A stretch of DNA of 64,000 bases from assembly GCA_027306785.1 (NCBI GenBank), contig DAHUZB010000010.1, positions 62,001 through 126,000 on the forward strand, given 5' to 3'. The translations under genes and the position numbers were made by a program. Below, one piece after another: positions 7,321 to 14,521 of the stretch; positions within the stretch are counted from its first letter, which is position 1; every line of letters starts with the position of its first letter. Below the pieces are notes generated by a model that did no database searches, was not told the DNA's origin, and was given only the letters and a program-made list of their open reading frames with translations. The stretch is from Vulcanimicrobiota bacterium (GTDB lineage: Bacteria > Vulcanimicrobiota > Vulcanimicrobiia > Vulcanimicrobiales > Vulcanimicrobiaceae).

Positions 7321-8412
7321 TCAGACGGCGAGCGCCCGATCGTCCTCGTGACGTGACTCCGAAAGCACCGTCGAACGTAGATGCTCCGCGATCGCCTTTG
7401 CGAAGAGCACCGGCACCGCGTTCCCGATCTGCTTGGCCACCTGCACGTTCGATCCGAGAAAGATGAATGCGTCGGAGAACGTCTGTAGTCGCGCCGCCTC
7501 GCGAATCGTGATCGGCCGATGCGCCTCGGGATGCAGATAGCGGCCCTTCTCGGGCTTGAAGAACTCGGTGCGAATCGTCGGCGACGGCTCGTGCCACCAC
7601 ATGCGGCCGAAGACATCGGTACTACCGGTCTTTTTTCTCAGCCAGCATTGCGGCGTCAGATCCGGGCGCTTGCGCATCAGGTCGAAACGATTGCCGCCTT
7701 CGGGAACGCACTTATAGCGCTCGATCGAACTCGGCAACGGATTGCGTGCGACGTGCCAATTCCGGCCGTTCGGCACGAGCGGCAGATCGCCGATGGCATC
7801 CCGTACGCTCTTGCGTTCGAGCGTCGCGGGCGGCAACGTGGGTGTGCCGATCCGACTCCCGATGATAATCGCGCGCTTACGGTTCTGCGGGACGCCGTAG
7901 TGCACCGCATTGAGCACGCCGAACGCAAGCTCGTAGCCGAGCCGCTCCACGCGTCGCTTCAGGCGCTCGAACTCCGCCGATTTCAAAATCTCCGGCACGT
8001 TCTCGATGACGAAAACTTTCGGCAACAACGCGCCGAGCACGCGAACGTAGTGCTTCCACAGCTGATTGCGCGGATCGTCATAATCCCAGTCGTTCATGCG
8101 CCCGAGCGGCGAGAACCCCTGGCACGGCGGTCCACCGACCAACACATCGATCTCGGGCGACTCGAAGCTCTTCCGACCTCCGCTCGCGTCACGCCCGCGC
8201 CACGTCAGCACGTCACCGGCGCGCGCAACCTGCACGTCCTCAATCGGGCACGCCAACACGTGATCGCCGAAATTCGCCGCGTACGTCGCGGCCGCCCAAC
8301 GATCGAATTCAACCGCCGCGACGGGCGCGAAAGCGGCCTGACGAAAGCCCTCCGTCAGCCCACCCGCACCCGCGAAAAGATCGGCGACCACTAGCTCCGG
8401 GGCAGTGCTCAT
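7321..8412 (-). CDS. dcm: DNA (cytosine-5) methyltransferase
   Basis: All core C5-methyltransferase motifs are present in order: FAGAGGLTEGF (I, SAM binding), GGPPCQGFSP (IV, catalytic Cys), ENVPE (VI), VPQNRKRAIIIG (VIII), REAARLQTF (IX) and QIGNAVP (X). The target-recognition region lies between VIII and IX. It is the protective partner of the endonuclease and the source of the lesion that Vsr repairs. The ATG at 8412 is preferred because GAGAG lies about 9 nt upstream. TTG at 8430 and ATG at 8418 are alternatives. No C-protein gene is seen. A LexA-type box and a GCCGGC site lie 60-85 nt upstream, so expression could respond to DNA damage or to the enzyme's own methylation. Confidence 0.93.
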   Translation of the reverse strand: MSTAPELVVADLFAGAGGLTEGFRQAAFAPVAAVEFDRWAAATYAANFGDHVLACPIEDVQVARAGDVLTWRGRDASGGRKSFESPEIDVLVGGPPCQGFSPLGRMNDWDYDDPRNQLWKHYVRVLGALLPKVFVIENVPEILKSAEFERLKRRVERLGYELAFGVLNAVHYGVPQNRKRAIIIGSRIGTPTLPPATLERKSVRDAIGDLPLVPNGRNWHVARNPLPSSIERYKCVPEGGNRFDLMRKRPDLTPQCWLRKKTGSTDVFGRMWWHEPSPTIRTEFFKPEKGRYLHPEAHRPITIREAARLQTFSDAFIFLGSNVQVAKQIGNAVPVLFAKAIAEHLRSTVLSESRHEDDRALAV

Positions 8413-8474
8413 AGACATCACTCTCTTCAATCCTCACGGCCCCCACCCCCGGCCCAACCACAAGATATTGATAA

Positions 8475-8488
8475 CGAACACACGTTCG
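8475..8488. promoter_or_regulatory. LexA/SOS-box-like palindrome upstream of the restriction-modification operon
   Basis: CGAACACACGTTCG is a perfect CGAAC-N4-GTTCG site, the LexA consensus known from Bacillus and mycobacteria. It is 63 nt upstream of the methyltransferase start, divergent from the thr promoter. A second perfect copy precedes the radical SAM gene at 33107. Confidence 0.5.
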
Positions 8489-8537
8489 CTGCCGGCTATG
8501 GACTCCCTCTTCCGCGTAACGCCATGGTAAACACCGC

Positions 8538-8566
8538 TTGACCGGCGCGGCACCGCCTGCTATCCT
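8538..8566 (+). promoter_or_regulatory. Sigma70-like promoter of the thrCB attenuator
   Basis: TTGACC (8538-8543) and TATCCT (8561-8566) are separated by 17 bp. The expected transcription start is about 8573, only about 4 nt before the leader-peptide ATG. Confidence 0.6.
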
Positions 8567-8576
8567 CACGAGCACC

Positions 8577-8660
8577 ATGATCTCGGCGTTCGTTTCGACG
8601 ACCTCGACGACCACGACCACCACGACGACTGTCGTTCGGTGTAGGGTTGACGTAGGCTAA
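8577..8660 (+). CDS. Threonine leader peptide (attenuator, thrL-like)
   Basis: A 27-codon frame starting at ATG 8577 contains 10 threonine codons, eight of them consecutive at residues 11-18, and ends at TAA 8660. It is followed 25 nt later by a 12-bp terminator hairpin and then by thrC-thrB. This is the layout of ribosome-mediated attenuation: when charged tRNA-Thr is scarce the ribosome stalls on the Thr run and the terminator should not form. No isoleucine run is present, unlike the E. coli thr leader. The predicted transcription start leaves almost no 5' leader, so translation is probably nearly leaderless. An explicit antiterminator was not worked out. Confidence 0.75.
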   Translation: MISAFVSTTSTTTTTTTTVVRCRVDVG

Positions 8661-8685
8661 ACGCAGAGACCAAGCAGCTTACGCA

Positions 8686-8713
8686 AAGCCCCGCACCGAT
8701 TGGTGCGGGGCTT
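8686..8713 (+). terminator. Attenuator terminator upstream of thrC
   Basis: A perfect 12-bp stem (8686-8697 with 8702-8713; arm AAGCCCCGCACC) with a GATT loop is followed by a T-rich stretch (CTTGCATTTCTT). It lies between the Thr leader peptide and thrC. Confidence 0.8.
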
Positions 8714-8742
8714 CTTGCATTTCTTCACGACGGAGACGAACG

Positions 8743-9849
8743 ATGCACGTGGCCTGCAGCGAGTGCGCGGCACCCGCAAGCCCCTTCTCCCTCTGCCGCT
8801 GCGGCGGGCTCCCCGAATTCGCGCTCGGCGACGTGCGGCTCGATCCGCTCGGCCTGCGCCGCACGCTGCGCGAGCGCCGCGCCTCCTACGAACCGCTCTT
8901 CGCCTCGGGCGTCTGGCGCCTGCGCGAACTGCTCCCGCCCATCCCCGGGCAAGCGATCGTCTCGCTCGCCGAAGGCAACATCCCGCTCTACGATTCCGCC
9001 GCGGGCGCGCGCTACGCCGGCGTCGATCGGCTCGCGTACCTGCACCTCGGCATGTCGCCGACCGGCAGTTTCAAAGATCTCGGCATGACGGTCGCGGTCA
9101 GCGCCGCCGTCGCAAGTGGCGCGCGTGCGGTGGTTTGCGCGAGCACCGGCAACACCGCGTCGTCGATGGCCGCCTACGCCGCGCGCGCCGGGCTCGATGC
9201 ATTCGCGCTCGTACCGCGCGGTCGCGTGAGCGACGCCAAGCTCGGGCAGATGCGCGAATACGGCGCACGCGTGGTCGAAGTCGACGGCTCCTTCGACGAC
9301 GCCTTCGCCGAACTCGCGCGCATGGACGGCGCGATGATCGTGAACTCGATCAACGCCTACCGCATCGAAGGCCAAAAGTGCGCCGCCTACGCCATGCTCG
9401 AAGCGCGCGGCTGGCGCGTGCCGGATTGGATCGCGCTCCCCGGCGGCAATCTCGGCAACATCTCCGCCTTCGCCAAAGGCCTGCGCGAAGCACGGCAACT
9501 CGGCCTCATCGATACGCTCCCGCGCATCGCGCTCATCCGCGCCGCGCGCGGCGTCGACACCTCTGCCAGTGCCATCGCGATCGGCGATCCGAAGTCGCTG
9601 CGCCGTTCGCAGCGCGCCCTGCGCGACTTCGACGGCATCGAGCACTTCCTCGACGACGATGCGATCCTCGCCGCCAAAGCCGCGATCGGCCGCGAAGGGA
9701 TCGGCTGCGAACCCGCATCGGCCGCCTCGCTCGGTGGCATTCGCGCGTTGCGCGCGTGCGGCGCGATCGAACCCGATGCCGACGTGGTCGCCGTGCTCAC
9801 CGGCCACGTCCTCAAAGACGTGCGCGCGCATGCCCATGCGCTCGCGTAA
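8743..9849 (+). CDS. thrC: Threonine synthase
   Basis: This PLP enzyme converts O-phosphohomoserine to threonine. The 368-residue product has the PLP-lysine motif PTGSFKDLG (about residue 108), the phosphate-binding STGNTASS and the PGGNLGN loop. The N-terminus CSECAAP...CRC carries four cysteines like the zinc-ribbon-type start found in many bacterial and archaeal threonine synthases. The ATG at 8743 lies behind GGAGACGAACG. It is the first gene after the Thr attenuator and overlaps thrB by 14 nt, so the pair is translationally coupled. Confidence 0.93.
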   Translation: MHVACSECAAPASPFSLCRCGGLPEFALGDVRLDPLGLRRTLRERRASYEPLFASGVWRLRELLPPIPGQAIVSLAEGNIPLYDSAAGARYAGVDRLAYLHLGMSPTGSFKDLGMTVAVSAAVASGARAVVCASTGNTASSMAAYAARAGLDAFALVPRGRVSDAKLGQMREYGARVVEVDGSFDDAFAELARMDGAMIVNSINAYRIEGQKCAAYAMLEARGWRVPDWIALPGGNLGNISAFAKGLREARQLGLIDTLPRIALIRAARGVDTSASAIAIGDPKSLRRSQRALRDFDGIEHFLDDDAILAAKAAIGREGIGCEPASAASLGGIRALRACGAIEPDADVVAVLTGHVLKDVRAHAHALA

Positions 9850-10732
9850 CGCCTTCACGGTCAGCGTTCCCGCCACGAGCGCAAATCTCGGCCCCGGCTT
9901 CGATGCGGTCGGCATCGCGCTCGATCTGCGTCTGCGCGCGCGCGTGGAGCCCGCCGCGCGTTTCCGCATCATCATCGGCGGCGAACACGCGCCCACGCAC
10001 GACGGCTTCGCCGAGCGCATTCTCGAAGCGATGCGGTGCGTCGATTCACGCCTGCCGCGCATCGCACTGCACGTCGAGAACGCGATCCCGCTCGGCAAGG
10101 GACTCGGCTCCAGCGCCGCAGCATCGGTGCTCGGCCTGCTCGTCGCGGCGCGCGCGCACGGCACCTCGCTCTCGCGCGAACGCCTCGCCGAACTCGCCTG
10201 CGCGCACGAAGGCCATCCCGATAACGCACTCGCCGCCGTCTACGGCGGCGCCGTCATCGCTGCGTCTTCCGCCGCGCGCGACTGCGTGCGCGTGGCCGCA
10301 CCGCGCGATCTGCGCGCGCTCGTCGTGGTGCCCAACATCGATCTCGCCACGCACGAAGCGCGAGCATTGCTGCCGGCGCACTACGATCGCGGCGACGTCG
10401 TCTTCACCGCGCAGCGTGCATCGCTGCTCGGCGCCGCGCTCGCGTCGGGCTCGTGGCGCGCGCTGCGCACCGCGATGCACGATCGTCTGCATCAGCCCTA
10501 CCGCGCGCCGCGCATTCCCGGACTCGCGCAAGCGCTCGCGCTGCGCGCGCGCGATCTGGTCGGCATCGCGCTCTCGGGCGCGGGCCCGAGCGTGCTTGCG
10601 ATCGTGCATCCGGGCGACGGCGCCGCCGCGCTCGCGCGCCGCTTGGAACGCTGCTTCGCGAACGCCGGAATCGCGGCACGCGCGCACGAGCTCGCCTTCG
10701 CCGCGCGCGGCGTAACCGTGCGCGGGGGTTGA
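9836..10732 (+). CDS. thrB: Homoserine kinase (GHMP family)
   Basis: It phosphorylates homoserine for ThrC. GHMP kinase motifs are clear: VPATSANLGPGFDAVGIAL (motif 1, N-terminus), IPLGKGLGSSAAA (motif 2, ATP-binding loop) and GIALSGAGPSVLA (motif 3). The ATG at 9836, or at 9830 two codons earlier, overlaps the end of thrC. Sequence further upstream in this frame is antisense-like filler and was excluded. The length of 298 residues fits the family. The stop codon TGA (10730-10732) lies inside the -35 element of the following hom operon promoter. Confidence 0.93.
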   Translation: MRSRNAFTVSVPATSANLGPGFDAVGIALDLRLRARVEPAARFRIIIGGEHAPTHDGFAERILEAMRCVDSRLPRIALHVENAIPLGKGLGSSAAASVLGLLVAARAHGTSLSRERLAELACAHEGHPDNALAAVYGGAVIAASSAARDCVRVAAPRDLRALVVVPNIDLATHEARALLPAHYDRGDVVFTAQRASLLGAALASGSWRALRTAMHDRLHQPYRAPRIPGLAQALALRARDLVGIALSGAGPSVLAIVHPGDGAAALARRLERCFANAGIAARAHELAFAARGVTVRGG

Positions 10733-10758
10733 CGCCGTGATTTCCGCCGTGCTAGGCT
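10729..10758 (+). promoter_or_regulatory. Sigma70-like promoter of the hom-metY-metX attenuator
   Basis: TTGACG (10729-10734) and TAGGCT (10753-10758) are separated by 18 bp. The predicted start point is at about 10765, essentially at the leader-peptide ATG. Confidence 0.55.
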
Positions 10759-10765
10759 GGCGCAC

Positions 10766-10852
10766 ATGTTCGCGACCACCACCGCCATGATGTGTTCCAT
10801 GTGCCGCATGCAAATGCGTACGGCTTGGGTCGTCATGGAGAGCACCGTGTAG
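10766..10852 (+). CDS. Methionine/threonine-rich leader peptide (attenuator of the hom-met operon)
   Basis: A 28-codon frame from ATG 10766 to TAG 10852 contains 7 Met and 5 Thr codons, including ATTTAMMCSMCRMQMRT. It is followed by a 13-bp terminator hairpin and then by hom, metY and metX, whose products make homoserine-derived threonine and methionine. Codon content therefore matches the pathway's end products, as in classical ribosome attenuation. Methionine operons are normally controlled by S-box, SAM or T-box RNAs or by MetJ/MetR, so a Met-rich leader peptide is unusual. Promoter spacing suggests leaderless translation. No strong Shine-Dalgarno sequence is seen, which agrees with that. 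Confidence 0.7.
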   Translation: MFATTTAMMCSMCRMQMRTAWVVMESTV

Positions 10853-10876
10853 CGAACGAATCACGATGAACTCACC

Positions 10877-10909
10877 CGACGCCCCTCGCCGATCCAGCGA
10901 GGGGCGTCG
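10877..10909 (+). terminator. Attenuator terminator upstream of hom
   Basis: A perfect 13-bp stem (10877-10889 with 10897-10909; arm CGACGCCCCTCGC) with a 7-nt loop is followed by TCGTTTCCTCGCTTT. It lies 24 nt after the Met/Thr leader peptide and 40 nt before hom. Confidence 0.8.
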
Positions 10910-10949
10910 TCGTTTCCTCGCTTTCCCATCTCACCAGGAGGCCCGAGGA

Positions 10950-12080
10950 ATGGATTGCACCGCAGGCATCGCCCTGCTCGGGTGCGGCACCGTCGGCGCG
11001 AACGTCGCGCGGCGGCTGCTGCACGAACGCGACGCGCTCGAACGCCGCAGCGGCATCCGCTACGACGTGCGCGGCATCGCCGTGCGCGACGCGGAGAAAC
11101 CGCGCCGCGACGATCTCGGCGGCGCGCCCTTCACCCGCGACGCCCGCGCGCTCGTCGACGATGCGCGCGTCGATCTCGTCGTCGAATGCATCGGCGGCAC
11201 CGGCGAAGCGCTCGAACTCGTCGAACGCGCGCTCGATCGCGGCCGCTCCGTCGTCACCGCGAACAAGGATCTGATCGCCACGCACGGCCCGCGTCTGCGC
11301 GCCCTCGCCGCCTCGCGCGGCGTCAGCCTGCGTTACGAAGCGGCGGCCTGCGGCGCGATTCCGATCGTCCGCATGCTCGACGACGCACTCGCGGGCGATG
11401 CGATCGTCGCGCTCGCGGGCGTGATGAACGGCACCTGCACCGCGATTCTCTCCGCCATGGAAGCGGGCGCCGACTACGCCGACGCCCTGGCGCACGCGCA
11501 AGCCTGCGGCTACGCCGAAGCCGATCCATCCGCCGATGTCGACGGCGACGATGCAGCGCACAAACTCGCGCTGTTGATCCAGCTCGCGTTCGGACTCGCG
11601 GTGATCTCGCCGCGCATTCGCCGCAGCGGCATCGCGCAGATCACCAAGCGCGAGATCGCCCGCGCGCAGATGCTCGGCTACCGCATCCGCCTCGTCGCCG
11701 CCGCCGCGCGCACGCCGCAAGGCGCCCTCGCCGAGGTCGCGCCGGTGCTCGTGCGCGCCGATCATCCCTTCGCGCAAGGTCGCGGCCCCGAAAACGCGGT
11801 GCGCGTGGTCGCGCGCGACGCGGGCGGCCTCGTCTTCACCGGCAACGGCGCGGGCGGCGCACCCACCGCCTCGGCGGTGCTCGGCGATATCGTCACGGCG
11901 CTGCGCGGCCTGCGCGAACATCGCGATCTCGCCGCACACGCGCTGCCGCTCGATGCGGCGCTCGAGATCGCGCCGTTCTTCGCGGAGCTTCCGCGACATT
12001 CAGAACTCCCACGCTACGCGCTGTGGGATGACACCCTCCTCGATGCTCCGGTCTCGCTTGCCTCGCAAGCGTACTCCTGA
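10950..12080 (+). CDS. hom: Homoserine dehydrogenase
   Basis: It reduces aspartate semialdehyde to homoserine, the precursor of Thr and Met. The 376-residue product has the NAD(P)-binding [13 protein letters not shown], the TANKDL segment with catalytic-region Lys, [11 protein letters not shown] and [18 protein letters not shown]. The ATG at 10950 is chosen because CCCGAGG lies just upstream and the protein begins at the Rossmann strand. An earlier in-frame ATG at 10866 would place the terminator hairpin inside the coding region. No C-terminal ACT domain is present, so feedback inhibition through ACT is absent and leader-peptide attenuation may be the main control. It leads the hom-metY-metX operon. 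Confidence 0.95.
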   Translation: MDCTAGIALLGCGTVGANVARRLLHERDALERRSGIRYDVRGIAVRDAEKPRRDDLGGAPFTRDARALVDDARVDLVVECIGGTGEALELVERALDRGRSVVTANKDLIATHGPRLRALAASRGVSLRYEAAACGAIPIVRMLDDALAGDAIVALAGVMNGTCTAILSAMEAGADYADALAHAQACGYAEADPSADVDGDDAAHKLALLIQLAFGLAVISPRIRRSGIAQITKREIARAQMLGYRIRLVAAAARTPQGALAEVAPVLVRADHPFAQGRGPENAVRVVARDAGGLVFTGNGAGGAPTASAVLGDIVTALRGLREHRDLAAHALPLDAALEIAPFFAELPRHSELPRYALWDDTLLDAPVSLASQAYS

Positions 12081-12102
12081 CCGGGAAAGGAACTACCACC
12101 CC

Positions 12103-13398
12103 ATGAGCACCACGCTCGAACAACCGGCCCAGCCCCACTTCGACACGCTCGCGATCCACGGCGGACACGCGGGCGACCCCGCCACCAAATCGCGCGCCGT
12201 CCCGATCTACCAAACCACCTCGTATCTCTTCGATAGCACCGAGCACGCGGGCAAACTCTTCGCCCTCGAAGAGTTCGGCAACATCTACACCCGCATCAAC
12301 AATCCCACGACCGACGTGCTCGAACAGCGCATCGCCGCGCTCGAAGGCGGCGCCGCGGCGCTCGCGGTGGCGAGCGGTCAAGCCGCCAACCTCTACGCCA
12401 TCCTCAATCTCGCGAAGGCGGGCGATCACATCGTGAGTTCCGCCTCGCTCTACGGCGGAACCTACAACGCCTTCGCCCACACCCTCAAGCGTTTCGGCAT
12501 CGAAGCGAGCCTGGTCGATTTCGCCGATCCCTTCGCCGTCGAAGCCGCCATCAAACCGAACACCAAGGCGCTCTTCGCCGAGACGATCGGCAATCCGAAG
12601 ATCGACGTGCTCGATATCGCGCTCTACGCCGATCTCGCGCATCGCCACGGTCTGCCGCTCGTGGTCGATAACACGCTCGCCACGCCCTATCTGCTCAAAC
12701 CGATCGAACCCGGCGCCGATATCGTGGTGCACAGCGCGACCAAATTCATCGGCGGCCACGGCACCGCGATCGGCGGCGTGATCGTCGACGGCGGCAGCTT
12801 CGACTGGGCCGCAAGCCCGCGCTTTCCCGAATTCGTCGATCCCGATCCGTCGTATCACGGCCTGCAATATGCGCCCGTCTTCGGCAACATCGCCTATATT
12901 CTGAAGGCGCGCGTGCAGTTGCTGCGCGACGTGGGCGCGGCGCTTTCGCCCTTCAACGCGTGGCTGTTGCTCCTCGGGCTCGAAACGCTCGGTCTGCGCG
13001 TCGAACGTCACAGCCGCAACGCGCAAGCCGTCGCCGAATTTCTCGCCGCGCATCCGAAGGTCACACGCGTCTCGTATCCCGGCCTCCCGAACGATCCCGC
13101 GCACGAACGCGCGCAGAAGTATCTGCGCGGCGGCTTCGGCGCGATCCTCACCTTCGATGTCGCGGGCGGCGAACGCGAAGCGCGCGCGGTGATCGATCGC
13201 CTCAAGCTCTTCTCGCTGCTCGCAAACGTCGGCGATGCGAAGTCGCTCGTCATTCACCCGGCGACGACCACGCACCAGCAACTCACCGAAGCCGAACGCG
13301 CGGCGAGCGGCGTCACCGGATCCACCGTGCGTCTCTCGATCGGCATCGAAGACGAGCGCGACATCCTCGCCGATCTGCGTCAGGCGCTCGAAGCCTAA
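12103..13398 (+). CDS. metY: O-acetylhomoserine sulfhydrylase / aminocarboxypropyltransferase
   Basis: This Cys/Met-metabolism PLP enzyme makes homocysteine from O-acetylhomoserine and sulfide. The 431-residue product shows TLAIHGGH at the N-terminus, [22 protein letters not shown], the ASGQAA phosphate loop, the PLP-lysine motif [13 protein letters not shown] and the C-terminal [11 protein letters not shown]...VRLSIGIED. Length and the long insert around [16 protein letters not shown] fit MetY rather than MetB/MetC. The ATG at 12103 has GGGAAAGG upstream. metX begins at the nucleotide after its stop codon. Confidence 0.94.
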   Translation: MSTTLEQPAQPHFDTLAIHGGHAGDPATKSRAVPIYQTTSYLFDSTEHAGKLFALEEFGNIYTRINNPTTDVLEQRIAALEGGAAALAVASGQAANLYAILNLAKAGDHIVSSASLYGGTYNAFAHTLKRFGIEASLVDFADPFAVEAAIKPNTKALFAETIGNPKIDVLDIALYADLAHRHGLPLVVDNTLATPYLLKPIEPGADIVVHSATKFIGGHGTAIGGVIVDGGSFDWAASPRFPEFVDPDPSYHGLQYAPVFGNIAYILKARVQLLRDVGAALSPFNAWLLLLGLETLGLRVERHSRNAQAVAEFLAAHPKVTRVSYPGLPNDPAHERAQKYLRGGFGAILTFDVAGGEREARAVIDRLKLFSLLANVGDAKSLVIHPATTTHQQLTEAERAASGVTGSTVRLSIGIEDERDILADLRQALEA

Positions 13399-14292
13399 GT
13401 GGCGCTCACGATGTACGGGTCGCCCTCGGCAAACGGCGACAACGTGATCTTCGTCCCCCACGCGCTGACCGGCCACAGCCGCGTCGCCGAGTGGTGGCCC
13501 GACATCGTAGGCGAAAACGCCCTCTTCGACCCCAACTCCTGGTGCATCATCGGCCTCGACCTCGAACCGCCTCACCCCGCCCCCCCGTGTCACCCTGACC
13601 CACTGTGTCATCCTGAGCCACTGTGTCATCCTGAGCTTGTCGAAGGGGCGATGTCATCCGTCGTACGCGAGCAGATGCGTGCGCTCGACGAACTCGGCAT
13701 CTCCCGCTTGCGGTTCGTCATCGGCGGTTCGCTCGGGGGCATGCAGGCGCTGCAGTGGGCGCTCGATGCTCCCGAGCGCGTCGATCACGCGATCGTGATC
13801 GGCGCGCACGATCATCACAGCGCGATGGGCATCGCGCTCAACGCGGTGCAGCGCGACTGCATCGCACTCGATCCGGAACGCGGACTCGGCGTCGCGCGCA
13901 AGCTCGCCATGCTCACGTACAAATCCGAAGAGCTGCTACGCGCGCGTCACGATCGCCGCCCCGACCGTAACGATCCGTCACGCTTCGATATCGAAGGCTA
14001 CCTCGATCATCAGGCGCGTATCTTCCTCGCGCGCATGGATCCCGCCGAGTACGTCCGCCGCACGCACCTCATGGACGGCTTCGACGTGCGCGACCGCGCG
14101 AAACCCCCGAACGTCGAGCTCACCTTCGTCGGCATCTCCTCCGACTGGCTCTTCCGCCCGCAAGATGTTCGCCGCACGGCCGAGCGCCTCGGCGCCCGCT
14201 ATCTGGAGATGACGAGCGAGCACGGCCACGACGCCTTCCTCGCCGAATCCAACGCCCTCCGAACCCTTCTCACCCCCCTCGTCTCACCCTGA
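13399..14292 (+). CDS. metX: Homoserine O-acetyltransferase with an in-frame repeat insertion
   Basis: It would acetylate homoserine for MetY. The GTG at 13399 directly follows the metY stop. Alpha/beta-hydrolase MetX features are present: VIFVPHALTGHSRVA, the nucleophile GGSLGGMQALQWA, VGISSDWLF (Asp) and SEHGHDAFL (His). Between NSWCIIG and SSVVREQMRALDELGI, where MetX proteins normally have the conserved GGCxGSTGPxSxNPxTG...FP segment, there is instead a stretch encoded by the genome's short repeat (CHPDPLCHPEPLCHPELVEG). About 35 conserved residues are thus replaced by ~28 repeat-coded ones. The frame is open and the triad retained, but activity is doubtful. It may be a decaying or remodelled gene. 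Confidence 0.75.
   Translation: MALTMYGSPSANGDNVIFVPHALTGHSRVAEWWPDIVGENALFDPNSWCIIGLDLEPPHPAPPCHPDPLCHPEPLCHPELVEGAMSSVVREQMRALDELGISRLRFVIGGSLGGMQALQWALDAPERVDHAIVIGAHDHHSAMGIALNAVQRDCIALDPERGLGVARKLAMLTYKSEELLRARHDRRPDRNDPSRFDIEGYLDHQARIFLARMDPAEYVRRTHLMDGFDVRDRAKPPNVELTFVGISSDWLFRPQDVRRTAERLGARYLEMTSEHGHDAFLAESNALRTLLTPLVSP
13587..13650 (+). repeat. Dispersed GTGTCACCCTGAGC repeat copies inside metX
   Basis: Three partial units (GTGTCACCCTGACCCAC, TGTGTCATCCTGAGCCAC and a longer unit ending CTTGTCGAAGGGGC) lie in tandem in the coding frame of metX. Elsewhere in the window the same family sits mainly between genes. Confidence 0.85.
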
Positions 14293-14352
14293 GCCTTTCG
14301 AAGCCCCCGTGTCACCCCAGCTCCCCTGTGTCACCCTGAGCCCGTCGAAGGG
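14281..14352 (+). repeat. Dispersed repeat copies after metX
   Basis: Three degenerate units (…TCACCCTGAGCCTTTCGAAG, GTGTCACCCCAGC, TGTGTCACCCTGAGCCCGTCGAAGGGC) overlap the metX stop and fill the spacer. A further unit (GTGTCACCCTGAGCTTGTTGAAGGG) ends at 14520, against the stop of the next gene. Confidence 0.8.
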
Positions 14353-14369
14353 CGCGTACGAATAACAAT

Positions 14370-14477
14370 ATGTATATTACACCGTCGACTTTCCACCGAG
14401 AATGGAGCGAACGCGTCGGTGAATCCAAAGCCTTCCACGAATTCGCCGACCGCGTCGCAGCCGGTCGCAAGCAGTAA
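14370..14477 (+). CDS. Possible small protein of 35 residues
   Basis: ATG 14370 to TAA 14477 encodes a short, charged, non-repetitive peptide (TFHREWSERVGESKAFHEFADRV) in an otherwise repeat-filled spacer. It sits after an AT-rich stretch (AATAACAATATGTATATTAC) that is unusual for this GC-rich window. There is no clear ribosome site and no recognised family. It may be a remnant of a longer gene or a real microprotein. Confidence 0.25.
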   Translation: MYITPSTFHREWSERVGESKAFHEFADRVAAGRKQ

Positions 14478-14521
14478 TCTCCCGAAGGGCGCCCTGTGTC
14501 ACCCTGAGCTTGTTGAAGGGC

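Noticed and set aside
8309-8623. A minus-strand 104-codon gene starting with a Val/Glu-rich run near 8600
   Set aside because: It is the complement of the threonine leader peptide and promoter, whose layout is much better supported.
8700-10715. A 671-codon plus-strand frame over thrC-thrB, and similar long arginine-rich frames over hom, metY, purL and pepA
   Set aside because: Composition is almost only Arg, Ala, Pro, Ser and His, as expected for shadow frames in GC-rich genes; the true frames contain complete enzyme families.
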